From a virus, in IMG/VR virus record IMGVR_UViG_3300021963_000234, positions 1-43,817 of that record: 43,817 bases of DNA. One strand, given 5' to 3'. A program made the position numbers and the translations under genes. Positions 1 to 6,588 of this stretch are shown here, piece after piece. The notes beneath the pieces are model-generated. The model was not told the origin of the DNA. It did no database searches and saw only the letters and a program-made list of their open reading frames with translations. The stretch's first letter is position 1. Every line of letters starts with the position of its first letter.

Positions 1-412
1 GCGCCCCCACCCGATCCAGATCCGCCGGCGAGAGCGAGGCCGGACCCCCGCCCACCCACGCTACCATAGCCCCCTGCAACGCATCCCACCGCAACGCCCA
101 GGTCACCGCCTCCACGCGCACGATGGCCACTGCCACACCCCCGGCCCGACCCACATCGACCAGCCCGCGCAACTGATGCGGCTTGACCATCTTGAGGGGA
201 AACCTGGGTTCTGACGTAACCTCCTTCGCCTCCACCAGCACCGCCCGCCCATCCGGCGTCGTGCCCGAGAAATCCGCGTCCGCCTTGCCTAATCTGGCAG
301 CGGCATGGAGACGGCCAATCCTGGGCGCGCCGTCAACCTTGGAAAGCTCGGCGTGGTACGCGCGGAGTTCAGCTTCAAGGCGCTTGCCGTTGGCGTAGAA
401 TTTCTGTTTCAT
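1..412 (-). CDS. RecU-like Holliday junction resolvase, 3' end cut by window edge
   Basis: About 137 residues are visible, starting with MKQKFYANGK; the gene is open to the window edge, so its C-terminus is missing. The core fits the RecU/PD-(D/E)XK endonuclease fold: an acidic residue in a DFSG segment (about 47-50), an EAK motif (61-63) after a beta strand, and an FPL...HQL segment (71-81) typical of RecU. Family role: cutting Holliday junctions made during phage recombination and replication, which fits the ERF annealing protein in the opposite arm. The ATG overlaps the stop codon of the upstream adenine methylase (ATGA), so the two are translationally coupled. A plain PD-(D/E)XK nuclease of another family is the alternative. 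Confidence 0.72.
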   Translation of the reverse strand, partial: MKQKFYANGKRLEAELRAYHAELSKVDGAPRIGRLHAAARLGKADADFSGTTPDGRAVLVEAKEVTSEPRFPLKMVKPHQLRGLVDVGRAGGVAVAIVRVEAVTWALRWDALQGAMVAWVGGGPASLSPADLDRVGA

Positions 413-1404
413 GCGAACAACCCCACTTGCAGCGGTGGAACATGCGAACTCTTGCGGTTCAACGTCAAGTATTCAGATTGTTGACGGGAAAAAGTCCTTT
501 TCGCTCCAACCCGCGCATGGTCAATCCGAACCACATCCCACCCCGGCAAATCCAACGGTTCCGCCTCGCACACCGCAACCACCGCGCCCCGGTCGCTCCA
601 CCCCTGCACGAGCCGAAGCACCGTCGCCCGGTCGCAGTCGCCGTGGGGATAGCCGCTGGTATTTTGGTAAGGTGGATCCGCCAGAATCACCCACCCCGTC
701 AGGTCATCGGGAAGGGCCATATCCTCAGCCCGCCCCTGCCAACAGGCGAGAGGGGGGAAGGTGGGGAGGGCGTCAATGCGCCTCGCCACACCATCTGTAT
801 CCGGCCTTGTTGCCACCCCCACCCCCGCAAAACAGGAGGCATGATCGCCCTGACGGTAGGCCAACGACCCCGCCACCACCCACCTCGCCACCTCCCCCAC
901 ATCCACCGGCCCCATCCACCGCCCACCCGCCACCGGCAACAACCCAGGCCACCCCTCGGCTTTGAGCCGGTCCCACAGGGCGCGGGGTTCTTCGTTGGCC
1001 CACGAGCGGATGATGTTGGCGACGGCGGGGGCGCCCGGCCCGCCTGTCCTGTCCACAGCCACAGCCACAGCCCGCGTATCTTGTCGGCGTTCACCGGGCA
1101 ATACGCGCCCTTCTCCTGCCATGCCTTGCACATAAGCCCATGCGCCCATCTGGACCCACCCCGCCACCTCTCGCGCACTCACCCCCGTAGCCCCCCCGAG
1201 GCAAGCATGAACCGCCGCCCACGGACCCACATCCCCGAGCACCACCCCCGCCGCGCCTTGACCGGGCCGCAACCCGAGACAGGCGAGGATGGTGTCCGAA
1301 AATCCTGCTTTGCTGCCCATATAACTTATAGGCGGCTTGCCATAGCGGGACAGTAGCCGGTAGGTGACGGCAGCAGAACCGGCGAAGGGTTCGCAGAAAA
1401 TCAC
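409..1404 (-). CDS. DNA N6-adenine methyltransferase, Dam/D12-like with altered motif order
   Basis: A 331-residue protein with a GTG start that overlaps the upstream stop (GTGA) and has a purine-rich GGGGGGAG Shine-Dalgarno sequence. The S-adenosylmethionine-binding motif EPFAGSAAV is at residues 5-13 and the catalytic DPPY at 243-246, so it should transfer a methyl group to adenine N6 in DNA. In ordinary D12 enzymes a Y-x-G-x-K segment comes first and PFAG follows; here SYMGSK (27-32) comes after PFAG, so the N-terminus is rearranged. The middle region (about 75-200) matches nothing I recognise and may hold target recognition. The likely role is protection of phage DNA from host restriction. 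Confidence 0.82.
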   Translation of the reverse strand: MIFCEPFAGSAAVTYRLLSRYGKPPISYMGSKAGFSDTILACLGLRPGQGAAGVVLGDVGPWAAVHACLGGATGVSAREVAGWVQMGAWAYVQGMAGEGRVLPGERRQDTRAVAVAVDRTGGPGAPAVANIIRSWANEEPRALWDRLKAEGWPGLLPVAGGRWMGPVDVGEVARWVVAGSLAYRQGDHASCFAGVGVATRPDTDGVARRIDALPTFPPLACWQGRAEDMALPDDLTGWVILADPPYQNTSGYPHGDCDRATVLRLVQGWSDRGAVVAVCEAEPLDLPGWDVVRIDHARVGAKRTFSRQQSEYLTLNRKSSHVPPLQVGLFA

Positions 1405-1835
1405 GCTCCCCCCTCAAAGTCTGCTTCGATTTCCCACCCGTAGTGTCTCAGCGCAGGTACAGCCCAGCACCTGTGGCAGCGGCCAGCCTGCGCCTCGCTG
1501 AGTTTGCAGGTACAAATAAGGGTGTGTGTGTCCGCCAAGATAACTTCGCGCTGCGTAATGAGCGACCACCCCCGCAGCACCCCAGGCGATAACCATCCGC
1601 GCTCCCCAGCGTCGTACAACTGCCGCCGGTACCCTCTCCGATACCGCTCTATGAGGTCGTGCTTGATTTCGCCCATCTTGCGAGCACCTACCACTTCCCA
1701 GAGTAGCGATTGCAACTCTTCGTCGGGTACCAGGATGGGCACAGTCAAGCAGTTCTCACGGACTGCCCACACAGGCGGGACAACCATCATAAACGCGGCG
1801 TATTCCTTGCGTATTGCCCGGTTGCCTACCTTCAC
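1401..1835 (-). CDS. Conserved-looking small protein with Cys-rich C-terminus
   Basis: 144 residues from a GTG that overlaps the upstream TGA and follows a GGGAGGGGGG stretch. A longer reading frame extends upstream, but that part is low-complexity Gly/Ala shadow of the neighbouring gene, so I start here (VKVGNRAIRKEY). The C-terminus carries CTCK...CHRC, a possible zinc-binding knuckle; the middle is charged and helical (EIKHDLIERYRRGYRRQL). No family recognised. It lies between a small HTH protein and the adenine methylase in a coupled leftward operon. Confidence 0.6.
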   Translation of the reverse strand: MKVGNRAIRKEYAAFMMVVPPVWAVRENCLTVPILVPDEELQSLLWEVVGARKMGEIKHDLIERYRRGYRRQLYDAGERGWLSPGVLRGWSLITQREVILADTHTLICTCKLSEAQAGRCHRCWAVPALRHYGWEIEADFEGGA

Positions 1836-2131
1836 GCTCCCCCCTCCCACTTCCGCACATGGTACCGCACCGACGACACCGGACGCCCCAACAGCCGCGC
1901 CACCTCCCCCAACGAAGCCCCCGCCTGACGCAACGCCACCGCCCGCGCCACCTCCCCCGTCCGCCACTCGCCCCGGAGCGCGGTGTGGACGCAGATGCGC
2001 CGCACAGCCCCGTAGGGCCGCCACGAGCCACCGGGACCGGGTACCCCTGGCTCTACGTCCATCCAAGAGCCATCGACGGCTACAACGCGCCCCAGGCCGT
2101 TTGGGAGGGTGGCGATGTCACCGGGCTTCAT
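1832..2131 (-). CDS. Small DNA-binding protein, KOW/SH3-like start and C-terminal HTH
   Basis: 99 residues, starting with MKPGDIATLP; the ATG overlaps the upstream stop (ATGA). The first ~35 residues (GDIATLPNGLGRVVAVDG) look like a small beta-barrel of the SH3/KOW kind. Residues about 70-95 form a helix-turn-helix (GASLGEVARLLGRPVSSVRY) of the resolvase/sigma-like type. It is the second gene of the leftward operon that begins at the divergent control region, so a regulatory role is plausible. Exact function unknown. Confidence 0.6.
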   Translation of the reverse strand: MKPGDIATLPNGLGRVVAVDGSWMDVEPGVPGPGGSWRPYGAVRRICVHTALRGEWRTGEVARAVALRQAGASLGEVARLLGRPVSSVRYHVRKWEGGA

Positions 2132-2364
2132 GCCCCACCCCGCATCGCCCGATACCACGCTTCCCACCCCGCCTCCAACGCCTCCCCCTCCAGCCGCAGC
2201 GCCGCCAGGAAGCCAGCCCAGGTGGCGCGCTTCGGGGTGCAGACGCCCCGCAACCAGAAATCTATCGTCTGCCTGCACAGCCCTGTGGCAGCGGCCAGCT
2301 CGGTTGGGGTGGAGCCGACGCCCAGGCTGAGAATCCAGGCGCGGATAGGGTTGGGGGTGCTCAT
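2128..2364 (-). CDS. Small HTH regulator, Cro/repressor-like
   Basis: 78 residues, starting with MSTPNPIRAW, preceded on its strand by an AGGGAGG Shine-Dalgarno sequence; an ATG further upstream at 2412 has none and was rejected. Residues about 15-45 (STPTELAAATGLCRQTIDFW) form an XRE-type helix-turn-helix in which LCRQTIDFWLRG fits the recognition helix. It is the first leftward gene and faces the first rightward early gene across about 127 bp, the usual position of a Cro- or CI-type switch protein. I see no C-terminal cleavage or oligomerisation domain. It is a candidate, unproven, for the protein binding the four repeated operators. Confidence 0.65.
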   Translation of the reverse strand: MSTPNPIRAWILSLGVGSTPTELAAATGLCRQTIDFWLRGVCTPKRATWAGFLAALRLEGEALEAGWEAWYRAMRGGA

Positions 2365-2491
2365 GCGCCTCCCTACCCCACCCCACCCCATCGCGCTAAC
2401 CCCCCTTGCCATTTTGTATCCGACTTCACAAATCTGCTAACGTCCCTTGCGCGCTTGCCGAGATGGCATAGAGAGACACCACGGAGGCACG
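2365..2491. promoter_or_regulatory. Divergent intergenic control region
   Basis: 127 bp between the leftward HTH gene and the first rightward gene. Its middle is the least G+C-rich DNA for several kilobases (about 2410-2445). On the minus strand a weak TTAGCA / TACAAA pair with 16-bp spacing could be a promoter. On the plus strand CATAGA near 2470 may be a -10 hexamer but lacks a good -35. The operator palindrome found at four other sites is absent. Promoter positions are inferred and weak. Confidence 0.4.
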
Positions 2492-2653
2492 ATGACCGAA
2501 GAACGACTCGCCGAACTGCAACGCGACCCACGGGTGGCCGCCCGCTTGACCGGCGCCCCCATCAGCGCACTCACCGCCCTCACCCTGCACTATGCCGGGG
2601 TGTATGGGCTGCTGACCGAGGCAGAACGCGCCACCTACCTGAGTGCCCTATGA
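2492..2653 (+). CDS. Small unknown early protein
   Basis: 53 residues (MTEERLAELQRDPRVAARLT). The start is set by a GGAGG Shine-Dalgarno sequence six bases upstream. It is mostly helical, with no motif I recognise. It is the first gene of the rightward early operon, and its stop overlaps the next start (ATGA). Confidence 0.6.
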   Translation: MTEERLAELQRDPRVAARLTGAPISALTALTLHYAGVYGLLTEAERATYLSAL

Positions 2654-2862
2654 GACGCCGCAAGACCCGCCGCGTGAGCATCGCGCAATTCCTCGCCGCT
2701 GGCGACATGGTCGACGCCATCCCGCTCGATGACCTCGAAACCGTGTCCCCCGAGAACCACGCCCGCGCCATCTGCGCCGTCACCGGCTACCCGGCCCCCG
2801 ACCAGATTTTACCACTCATCGAACTCCGCGTTCGGAACGAGATTCGCCATGCTGTCGAGTGA
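2650..2862 (+). CDS. Small basic unknown protein
   Basis: 70 residues beginning MRRRKTRRVSIAQFLAAGDM, with a strongly basic first ten residues followed by a helical acidic body. No family recognised. Its ATG overlaps the preceding stop and its end overlaps the next ATG, so it is embedded in a coupled operon. Confidence 0.55.
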   Translation: MRRRKTRRVSIAQFLAAGDMVDAIPLDDLETVSPENHARAICAVTGYPAPDQILPLIELRVRNEIRHAVE

Positions 2863-3082
2863 CCACAACCGCCTGCTCCGCGACACCCTCGGCGACCCCC
2901 TGACACTGGTCCGCGCCAACACTACCCGCTACGCTGTGTTGGGTCTTTGCTTTGCCGCCCTCGCTGTGTTGTACCCAGAGGTTTGGGCGTTCTTCGCGCT
3001 CTTTGTGCTGTCTGCGTTTCTGTTTCTTGCTTCATTCTCACTGTATGTATTGGAGGTTTACCATGTCAGAAATCGTCGCTAA
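2849..3082 (+). CDS. Small two-pass membrane protein
   Basis: 77 residues. After a soluble N-terminus (MLSSDHNRLLRDTLGDPLTL) come two hydrophobic segments, about 28-44 (YAVLGLCFAALAVLY) and 48-70 (WAFFALFVLSAFLFLASFSL), ending in a basic VRNRR tail. It should sit in the host inner membrane. Early phage membrane proteins of this size often act in superinfection exclusion or host takeover, but nothing here identifies this one. It overlaps both neighbours. Confidence 0.58.
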   Translation: MLSSDHNRLLRDTLGDPLTLVRANTTRYAVLGLCFAALAVLYPEVWAFFALFVLSAFLFLASFSLYVLEVYHVRNRR

Positions 3083-3692
3083 TCCCGCCTTCGCCGCCGC
3101 CGCCGCCGCGTTCCACCACCTGAGCAATCCGCCCAAGACCTCCAAGGTCAACGCGGGCGCCAAGTCTTACTGGTTCGCCCCGCTCCCCGAGATCCTTGAC
3201 GCGGTACGCCCCATCCTGGGCGCGCATGGGCTGTTTGTGCGGTTCCAGACCACGCCGCATGAGAATAACGTCCTTGTCACCTGTGAGATTGTCCACGCTT
3301 CCGGGGTGGTCGTGAGCGCGGCGTCGCTCGTCTCGGCAGGCGGTACCAATATGCAGGTAGTCGGCAGCGGCCTGACCTATGCGCGCCGCTACACCCTGAC
3401 CGCCGCCCTTGGCATCGCCGCCGATGACGATGACGACGGCGAAGCAACGACCCGGCCTGCCCCGAAGCCCGCCGCACCCTCACGCCCCGAGACACCCCCC
3501 GCTCACCTTGCCCGCTTTCTGGAGTGGTGTGGAACCAAGGGGATTGAACCTGCTGATGTGGATGCGTGGCTGGCCAAATCTGGGAAGCCGTCTCTTGGCG
3601 ATATGGATGCCGCGACCATCGAGAAGATGAAAGCCGCGCTTCTTACGCCCGACCTCGCCAACATCCTTAAGTGGCTTACGCGGAACGCCTGA
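3063..3692 (+). CDS. ERF-family single-strand annealing protein
   Basis: 209 residues. The N-terminal domain (about 10-125) carries the ERF signature: KTSKVNAGAKSYWFAPLPEI, a VRPILGAHGL segment, then GLTYARRYTLTAALGIAADD ending in an acidic DDDDDG run. ERF proteins anneal complementary single-stranded DNA during phage recombination and genome circularisation. A Pro-rich linker (about 130-150) joins a helical C-terminal region of unclear role. It starts inside the end of the membrane-protein gene with a GGAGG-type Shine-Dalgarno sequence. The RecU-like resolvase at the left edge would act downstream of it. Confidence 0.9.
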   Translation: MSEIVANPAFAAAAAAFHHLSNPPKTSKVNAGAKSYWFAPLPEILDAVRPILGAHGLFVRFQTTPHENNVLVTCEIVHASGVVVSAASLVSAGGTNMQVVGSGLTYARRYTLTAALGIAADDDDDGEATTRPAPKPAAPSRPETPPAHLARFLEWCGTKGIEPADVDAWLAKSGKPSLGDMDAATIEKMKAALLTPDLANILKWLTRNA

Positions 3693-4075
3693 TGCCTACC
3701 CCCATCGACCTCCTCCCCCTCATCCGTCGCCTGCACGACGCCGCCTCGCCGCGTGGCTACGTCGGCAGCGACCGCCCCGCCCTCCCCGTCGAGGTCGAGG
3801 CGACGCTTGCCACTGCCCTCGTCGAGTCCCCCCACCTCGCCCCCCACCTCGCCGAGTATGCCGCCGCCCAAGCGGGATACTACCACCAACAGGCGGCAGA
3901 GTGGCAGCGGCTTGCGGCTGGGTCGGAGCGGGTAGCCCAGATCGCCCGCGCCGTGTCCCCGATCCCCGACGCCGCCACGGTGGAGGCAGACCTCGCCCGG
4001 TCCTTCGCTGACCTCGATGCGCTTGCGGGGGACGCGCCCCCGGAGATTCCCGATGCAACCGACCTTCCATTCTGA
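3692..4075 (+). CDS. Helical unknown protein after ERF
   Basis: 127 residues (MPTPIDLLPLIRRLHDAASP), Ala-rich and helical, with a likely coiled region at about 60-110 (QQAAEWQRLAAGSERVAQIA). The ATG overlaps the ERF stop (TGATG). No recognised domain. Its position directly after ERF suggests, but does not show, a recombination accessory. Confidence 0.55.
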   Translation: MPTPIDLLPLIRRLHDAASPRGYVGSDRPALPVEVEATLATALVESPHLAPHLAEYAAAQAGYYHQQAAEWQRLAAGSERVAQIARAVSPIPDAATVEADLARSFADLDALAGDAPPEIPDATDLPF

Positions 4076-4082
4076 GATTCCC

Positions 4083-4361
4083 ATGACCCCTAAAAAACGC
4101 CGCCTCGAAGTCCTAATCCCCGTGACCGCCTATTGTGCAGTCGAGGTCGAGGTCGACCTGACCGACACAGAGATAGCCGAGGCCCGCAAAGGGCACGGCG
4201 AAGGCTGGAAGAAGGCGACGGACGCCGCTATGGACAGCGAGGATCTGACCTACCGGAATGTGGGCGGGTTCGAGTTCCGCCCCGTCTTACTGGAGGGCAA
4301 TATCTGGCACGGCGGAATGCGCCGGGCCAAGGTTGAATATCGCGGTGACGCAGATGAGTGA
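4083..4361 (+). CDS. Small acidic unknown protein
   Basis: 92 residues from MTPKKRRLEV, with predicted beta strands (EVLIPVTAYCAVEVEVDLTD) followed by a charged helix. An alternative ATG at 4053 has a better GGAG Shine-Dalgarno sequence seven bases upstream and would add ten residues, overlapping the previous gene, so the start is uncertain. No family recognised. Confidence 0.52.
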   Translation: MTPKKRRLEVLIPVTAYCAVEVEVDLTDTEIAEARKGHGEGWKKATDAAMDSEDLTYRNVGGFEFRPVLLEGNIWHGGMRRAKVEYRGDADE

Positions 4362-4740
4362 CCATCCCACCCCCACCCAGATCCTCGAAGCCCGGCGCGC
4401 CGTTGACCAGGCGCTCGCCGCCCGGCCTGCCCCCAAGGCCGCGCCGGCCCCCAAGGTCGAGGCTCCTGCGCCGGTTGTCGCCCCGGTTGTTGATGTGGCC
4501 GCACTCCCTGCCCTGCGCGGGTCGGAGAAGCAGGTTGCTTGGGCCGCGCAAATCCGCTTGCAGGTTGCAGATTGGCTCGCCGGTCAAGCCGACACTACTG
4601 CGATCTGGGTGGCCCGGGTATGGAGTCGGATCTCGATCCAGACCGATAGCCGGTTCTGGATCGACAACTTCCGGTCGATTCGTTGGGGCGCCCCCCGCGC
4701 TGATGTGTGGCGGTCGTTCGGCCCCTGGATCGGGGCATGA
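4354..4740 (+). CDS. Unknown protein with Ala/Pro linker
   Basis: 128 residues. The N-terminal half is an Ala/Pro/Lys-rich linker (PAPKAAPAPKVEAPAPVVAP, about 28-52); the C-terminal half (LRGSEKQVAWAAQIRLQVAD onward) is a compact helical domain rich in Trp and Arg. LRGSEKQVxWA segments occur in many phage hypothetical proteins. Function not assigned. It is coupled to both neighbours by overlaps. Confidence 0.58.
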   Translation: MSDHPTPTQILEARRAVDQALAARPAPKAAPAPKVEAPAPVVAPVVDVAALPALRGSEKQVAWAAQIRLQVADWLAGQADTTAIWVARVWSRISIQTDSRFWIDNFRSIRWGAPRADVWRSFGPWIGA

Positions 4741-5000
4741 GCCACCACCCCACCTACACCACCCCCACCCGCAAGTGGTTCGCCGCTGCCACCACACCCC
4801 ACGGCGGCTACAACGCCGTAGCCGCCCGCCTGGAGGCCGCCGGGCTACCCCGCCCCTCCCAGGGTACCCCCGAGTACCGGGACGCCGTATTGGCCGCCCT
4901 GGAGGCTGGGAGGGCACCGGAGACGGATGCGGCTGTAGCGGCAGCGGCAGACCCGGATCGGGCGCTTCGTGACCTCGCGTGGCAGATGGGGGCGGTCTAA
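4737..5000 (+). CDS. Small unknown protein
   Basis: 87 residues (MSHHPTYTTPTRKWFAAATT), helical and Ala-rich toward the C-terminus. The ATG overlaps the upstream stop. It is the last gene of the first rightward unit; the promoter/operator at 5025 begins 24 bases after its stop. No domain recognised. Confidence 0.52.
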   Translation: MSHHPTYTTPTRKWFAAATTPHGGYNAVAARLEAAGLPRPSQGTPEYRDAVLAALEAGRAPETDAAVAAAADPDRALRDLAWQMGAV

Positions 5001-5024
5001 AATTCTTCTATGAATTGTGCGTGT

Positions 5025-5059
5025 GTAGGCTTGACGGTGAGCCTACAGCGGGGCATATT
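5025..5059 (+). promoter_or_regulatory. Early promoter with palindromic operator, copy 1
   Basis: A -35 box TTGACG (5031-5036), a 17-bp spacer and a -10 box CATATT (5054-5059) form a good sigma70-type promoter. A perfect palindrome GTAGGCT-N8-AGCCTAC (5025-5031 and 5040-5046) covers the -35 box and part of the spacer, so a dimer bound there should block or alter RNA polymerase binding. It reads into the gene at 5082, which has a GGAG ribosome site. Three further copies occur downstream. Confidence 0.8.
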
Positions 5060-5081
5060 GATTGTACCAACGGAGAACACA

Positions 5082-5336
5082 ATGATTCACGACATCCGCA
5101 ACACCTTCGATGCCCTCTGGATTTCCCGCCCCCGCGAAGTCAAGATCCGCAAGCAGGTTGCTTACGATCGGTTCCTTGAAGGCGCCCTCAACACCGCTGA
5201 CTTCGGCACCCCGTCTGACAGCGCGGTTCGCAACTACGCTGACCACAACGCTAAAAACTGGTGGCTGCACATGGGCATCCTGACTGGCCAAATGCTGGGT
5301 AAAGCCCCACAGAAAGCAGTTGGGCGGTGGGCGTGA
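5082..5336 (+). CDS. Small unknown protein, first gene of promoter-1 unit
   Basis: 84 residues (MIHDIRNTFDALWISRPREV), basic, with an aromatic C-terminal part (NAKNWWLHMGILTGQML). The start is fixed by GGAG eight bases upstream and by the promoter 23 bases before the ATG. No family recognised. It overlaps the next gene (GTGA). Confidence 0.6.
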   Translation: MIHDIRNTFDALWISRPREVKIRKQVAYDRFLEGALNTADFGTPSDSAVRNYADHNAKNWWLHMGILTGQMLGKAPQKAVGRWA

Positions 5337-5608
5337 AAGTCTCCACCGTCGCCGAAGCTCACCGGCGAAACCACGCCGGCGAATCCCTCGCCGTCATCGC
5401 CGAGAGTCTCGGCCTGACGCGCGGCGCCCTTCACTGCTCCCTGACGCGCTACCGCCGCGCCTACGGTCTGGAGGCCCCGCCCCGCGACCACCAAGACCCC
5501 GCCCCCGCCGAGGCCCCGCTCTACCATCTGGTAGTCGGGCGCATCGAATACCACGACCCCAAAGCCGCCGTTCGGGCGGCAGAACTGGACAGGAGAAGCA
5601 CGATATGA
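5333..5608 (+). CDS. Small HTH protein
   Basis: 91 residues from a GTG that overlaps the upstream TGA; another in-frame GTG lies six bases earlier. Residues about 5-45 (AEAHRRNHAGESLAVIAESL, then GLTRGALHCSLTRYRR) form a helix-turn-helix like those in transposase/homeodomain-like small regulators. It is probably a DNA-binding regulator; the target is unknown. Confidence 0.58.
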   Translation: MKVSTVAEAHRRNHAGESLAVIAESLGLTRGALHCSLTRYRRAYGLEAPPRDHQDPAPAEAPLYHLVVGRIEYHDPKAAVRAAELDRRSTI

Positions 5609-6588
5609 CCGCCCCCAACGGAAACGCCTTCGCAGCCGCCCTCCCCCTCTGCGACGGCTGCGACCTTCCCCTCCAAGGCCCCCGCCGTGCGTACGGGCCG
5701 CTGACGTTCCATCCCAGTTGCTGGCGTTCCAGCATCTACGCCCAGGAGTCACGATGCCCCGCACCCCGCCCTATCTCGCCCCCCGCCCCCGCTACATCGA
5801 CCCCGACGCCACCGAGCAAGCCCGCCGCCTCACCGAGTCGATCCCCTGGCCCGGTGGCCTCGGACGCCTTGCCGCTGCTCTCCCCCAAGCCAACCCCGAC
5901 TCCGAAACCCGCGTTGGTCGCGAACTCGAAGCCGATCCCGACGCCCCCCGTTGCCACGGCCCCCGCGCCGACACCTGCACCCAGGCCCCCACCGGCCCCT
6001 GCCTCCCCCGCGTGTGCCCCGGCTGCCTGTCCAGCGACACCGCCGAAACCTATCACCACCACTGCCACGACAAAGCCGCCCAAACCCCCTCGACCTGCGC
6101 CCGCCCCCAAGCCACCGAAGCCGCCCAAGCCTGTCAAGCCCAAACGGACCCGTACTGAGAACGCCCGCATTGGCTCCCAGACCCACAGCGCCAAAGCCCA
6201 GGCCCGGCTTGAGCGTGACCGCGCCCGCATCCTGGGCTGGCTCGCCAAAGGCCCCTGCCAGGCAGGCGAGTTGACCCGCCGCCTCGGTTGCCACCCGACC
6301 CGATTCCGGGCCGTCACCCGCCCGCTGATTGACGCCGGGCTGATCGTCCGCGCCCGCTACTTCTACCGCCTCCCCGACCAGCGCGTCGAGCCTCGCGCCC
6401 CGGCTGGATGGGGCGTGGTGGCAGCGGCACTCGCCGAGCGCCCCCACAACGCACACGAGCTGGCGACGCTGACCGGGCGTTCGTTGCGGGTGATGCGGGT
6501 GTGGTTGTACCGGGCGGAAGCGGTGGGGCGGCTGGAAAGGGTGGGGGATACCTGGATTTTGACAACCAACGGAGTCTCTAATGGCTGA
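5605..6588 (+). CDS. Zinc-knuckle / Pro-rich / winged-helix protein
   Basis: 327 residues in three parts. Residues 1-45 hold CDGC...FHPSCW, a four-ligand zinc knuckle (CxxC, HxxxC). Residues about 60-190 are a long Pro/Ala/Lys/Thr linker ending in (PKPPKPP) repeats and a basic KPKRTRT. Residues about 200-325 contain two winged-helix-like segments (ILGWLAKGPCQAGELTRRLG and ALAERPHNAHELATLTGRSL), which suggest nucleic-acid binding. The ATG overlaps the previous stop and has AGGAG upstream. The linker region also carries a complete ORF in another frame (5754-6158). Function unknown; a phage transcription regulator is possible. Confidence 0.6.
   Translation: MTAPNGNAFAAALPLCDGCDLPLQGPRRAYGPLTFHPSCWRSSIYAQESRCPAPRPISPPAPATSTPTPPSKPAASPSRSPGPVASDALPLLSPKPTPTPKPALVANSKPIPTPPVATAPAPTPAPRPPPAPASPACAPAACPATPPKPITTTATTKPPKPPRPAPAPKPPKPPKPVKPKRTRTENARIGSQTHSAKAQARLERDRARILGWLAKGPCQAGELTRRLGCHPTRFRAVTRPLIDAGLIVRARYFYRLPDQRVEPRAPAGWGVVAAALAERPHNAHELATLTGRSLRVMRVWLYRAEAVGRLERVGDTWILTTNGVSNG
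5754..6158 (+). CDS. Possible nested, out-of-frame Cys-rich protein
   Basis: 134 residues wholly inside the linker of the 5605-6588 gene, one frame over. It has its own AGGAG Shine-Dalgarno sequence (5744-5748) before ATG and a non-repetitive composition (PDATEQARRLTESIPWPGGL). A Cys/His cluster follows (CHGPRADTC, CLPRVCPGCL, HHHCHD) that could bind zinc. Third codon positions are strongly G/C in this frame too. It could be a real overprinted gene, the true frame of a region with an assembly error, or chance in high-GC DNA. Confidence 0.33.
   Translation: MPRTPPYLAPRPRYIDPDATEQARRLTESIPWPGGLGRLAAALPQANPDSETRVGRELEADPDAPRCHGPRADTCTQAPTGPCLPRVCPGCLSSDTAETYHHHCHDKAAQTPSTCARPQATEAAQACQAQTDPY

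Noticed and set aside
1504-2862. Long 452-codon plus-strand ORF
   Set aside because: Its first part is Pro/Arg-rich shadow of the leftward genes and it crosses the divergent control region; only the last 70 codons (2650-2862) are a believable gene.
4228-4917. Long minus-strand ORFs opposite the early genes, rich in Gly/Arg
   Set aside because: Low-complexity composition, no ribosome sites, and they lie opposite a tightly coupled plus-strand operon.
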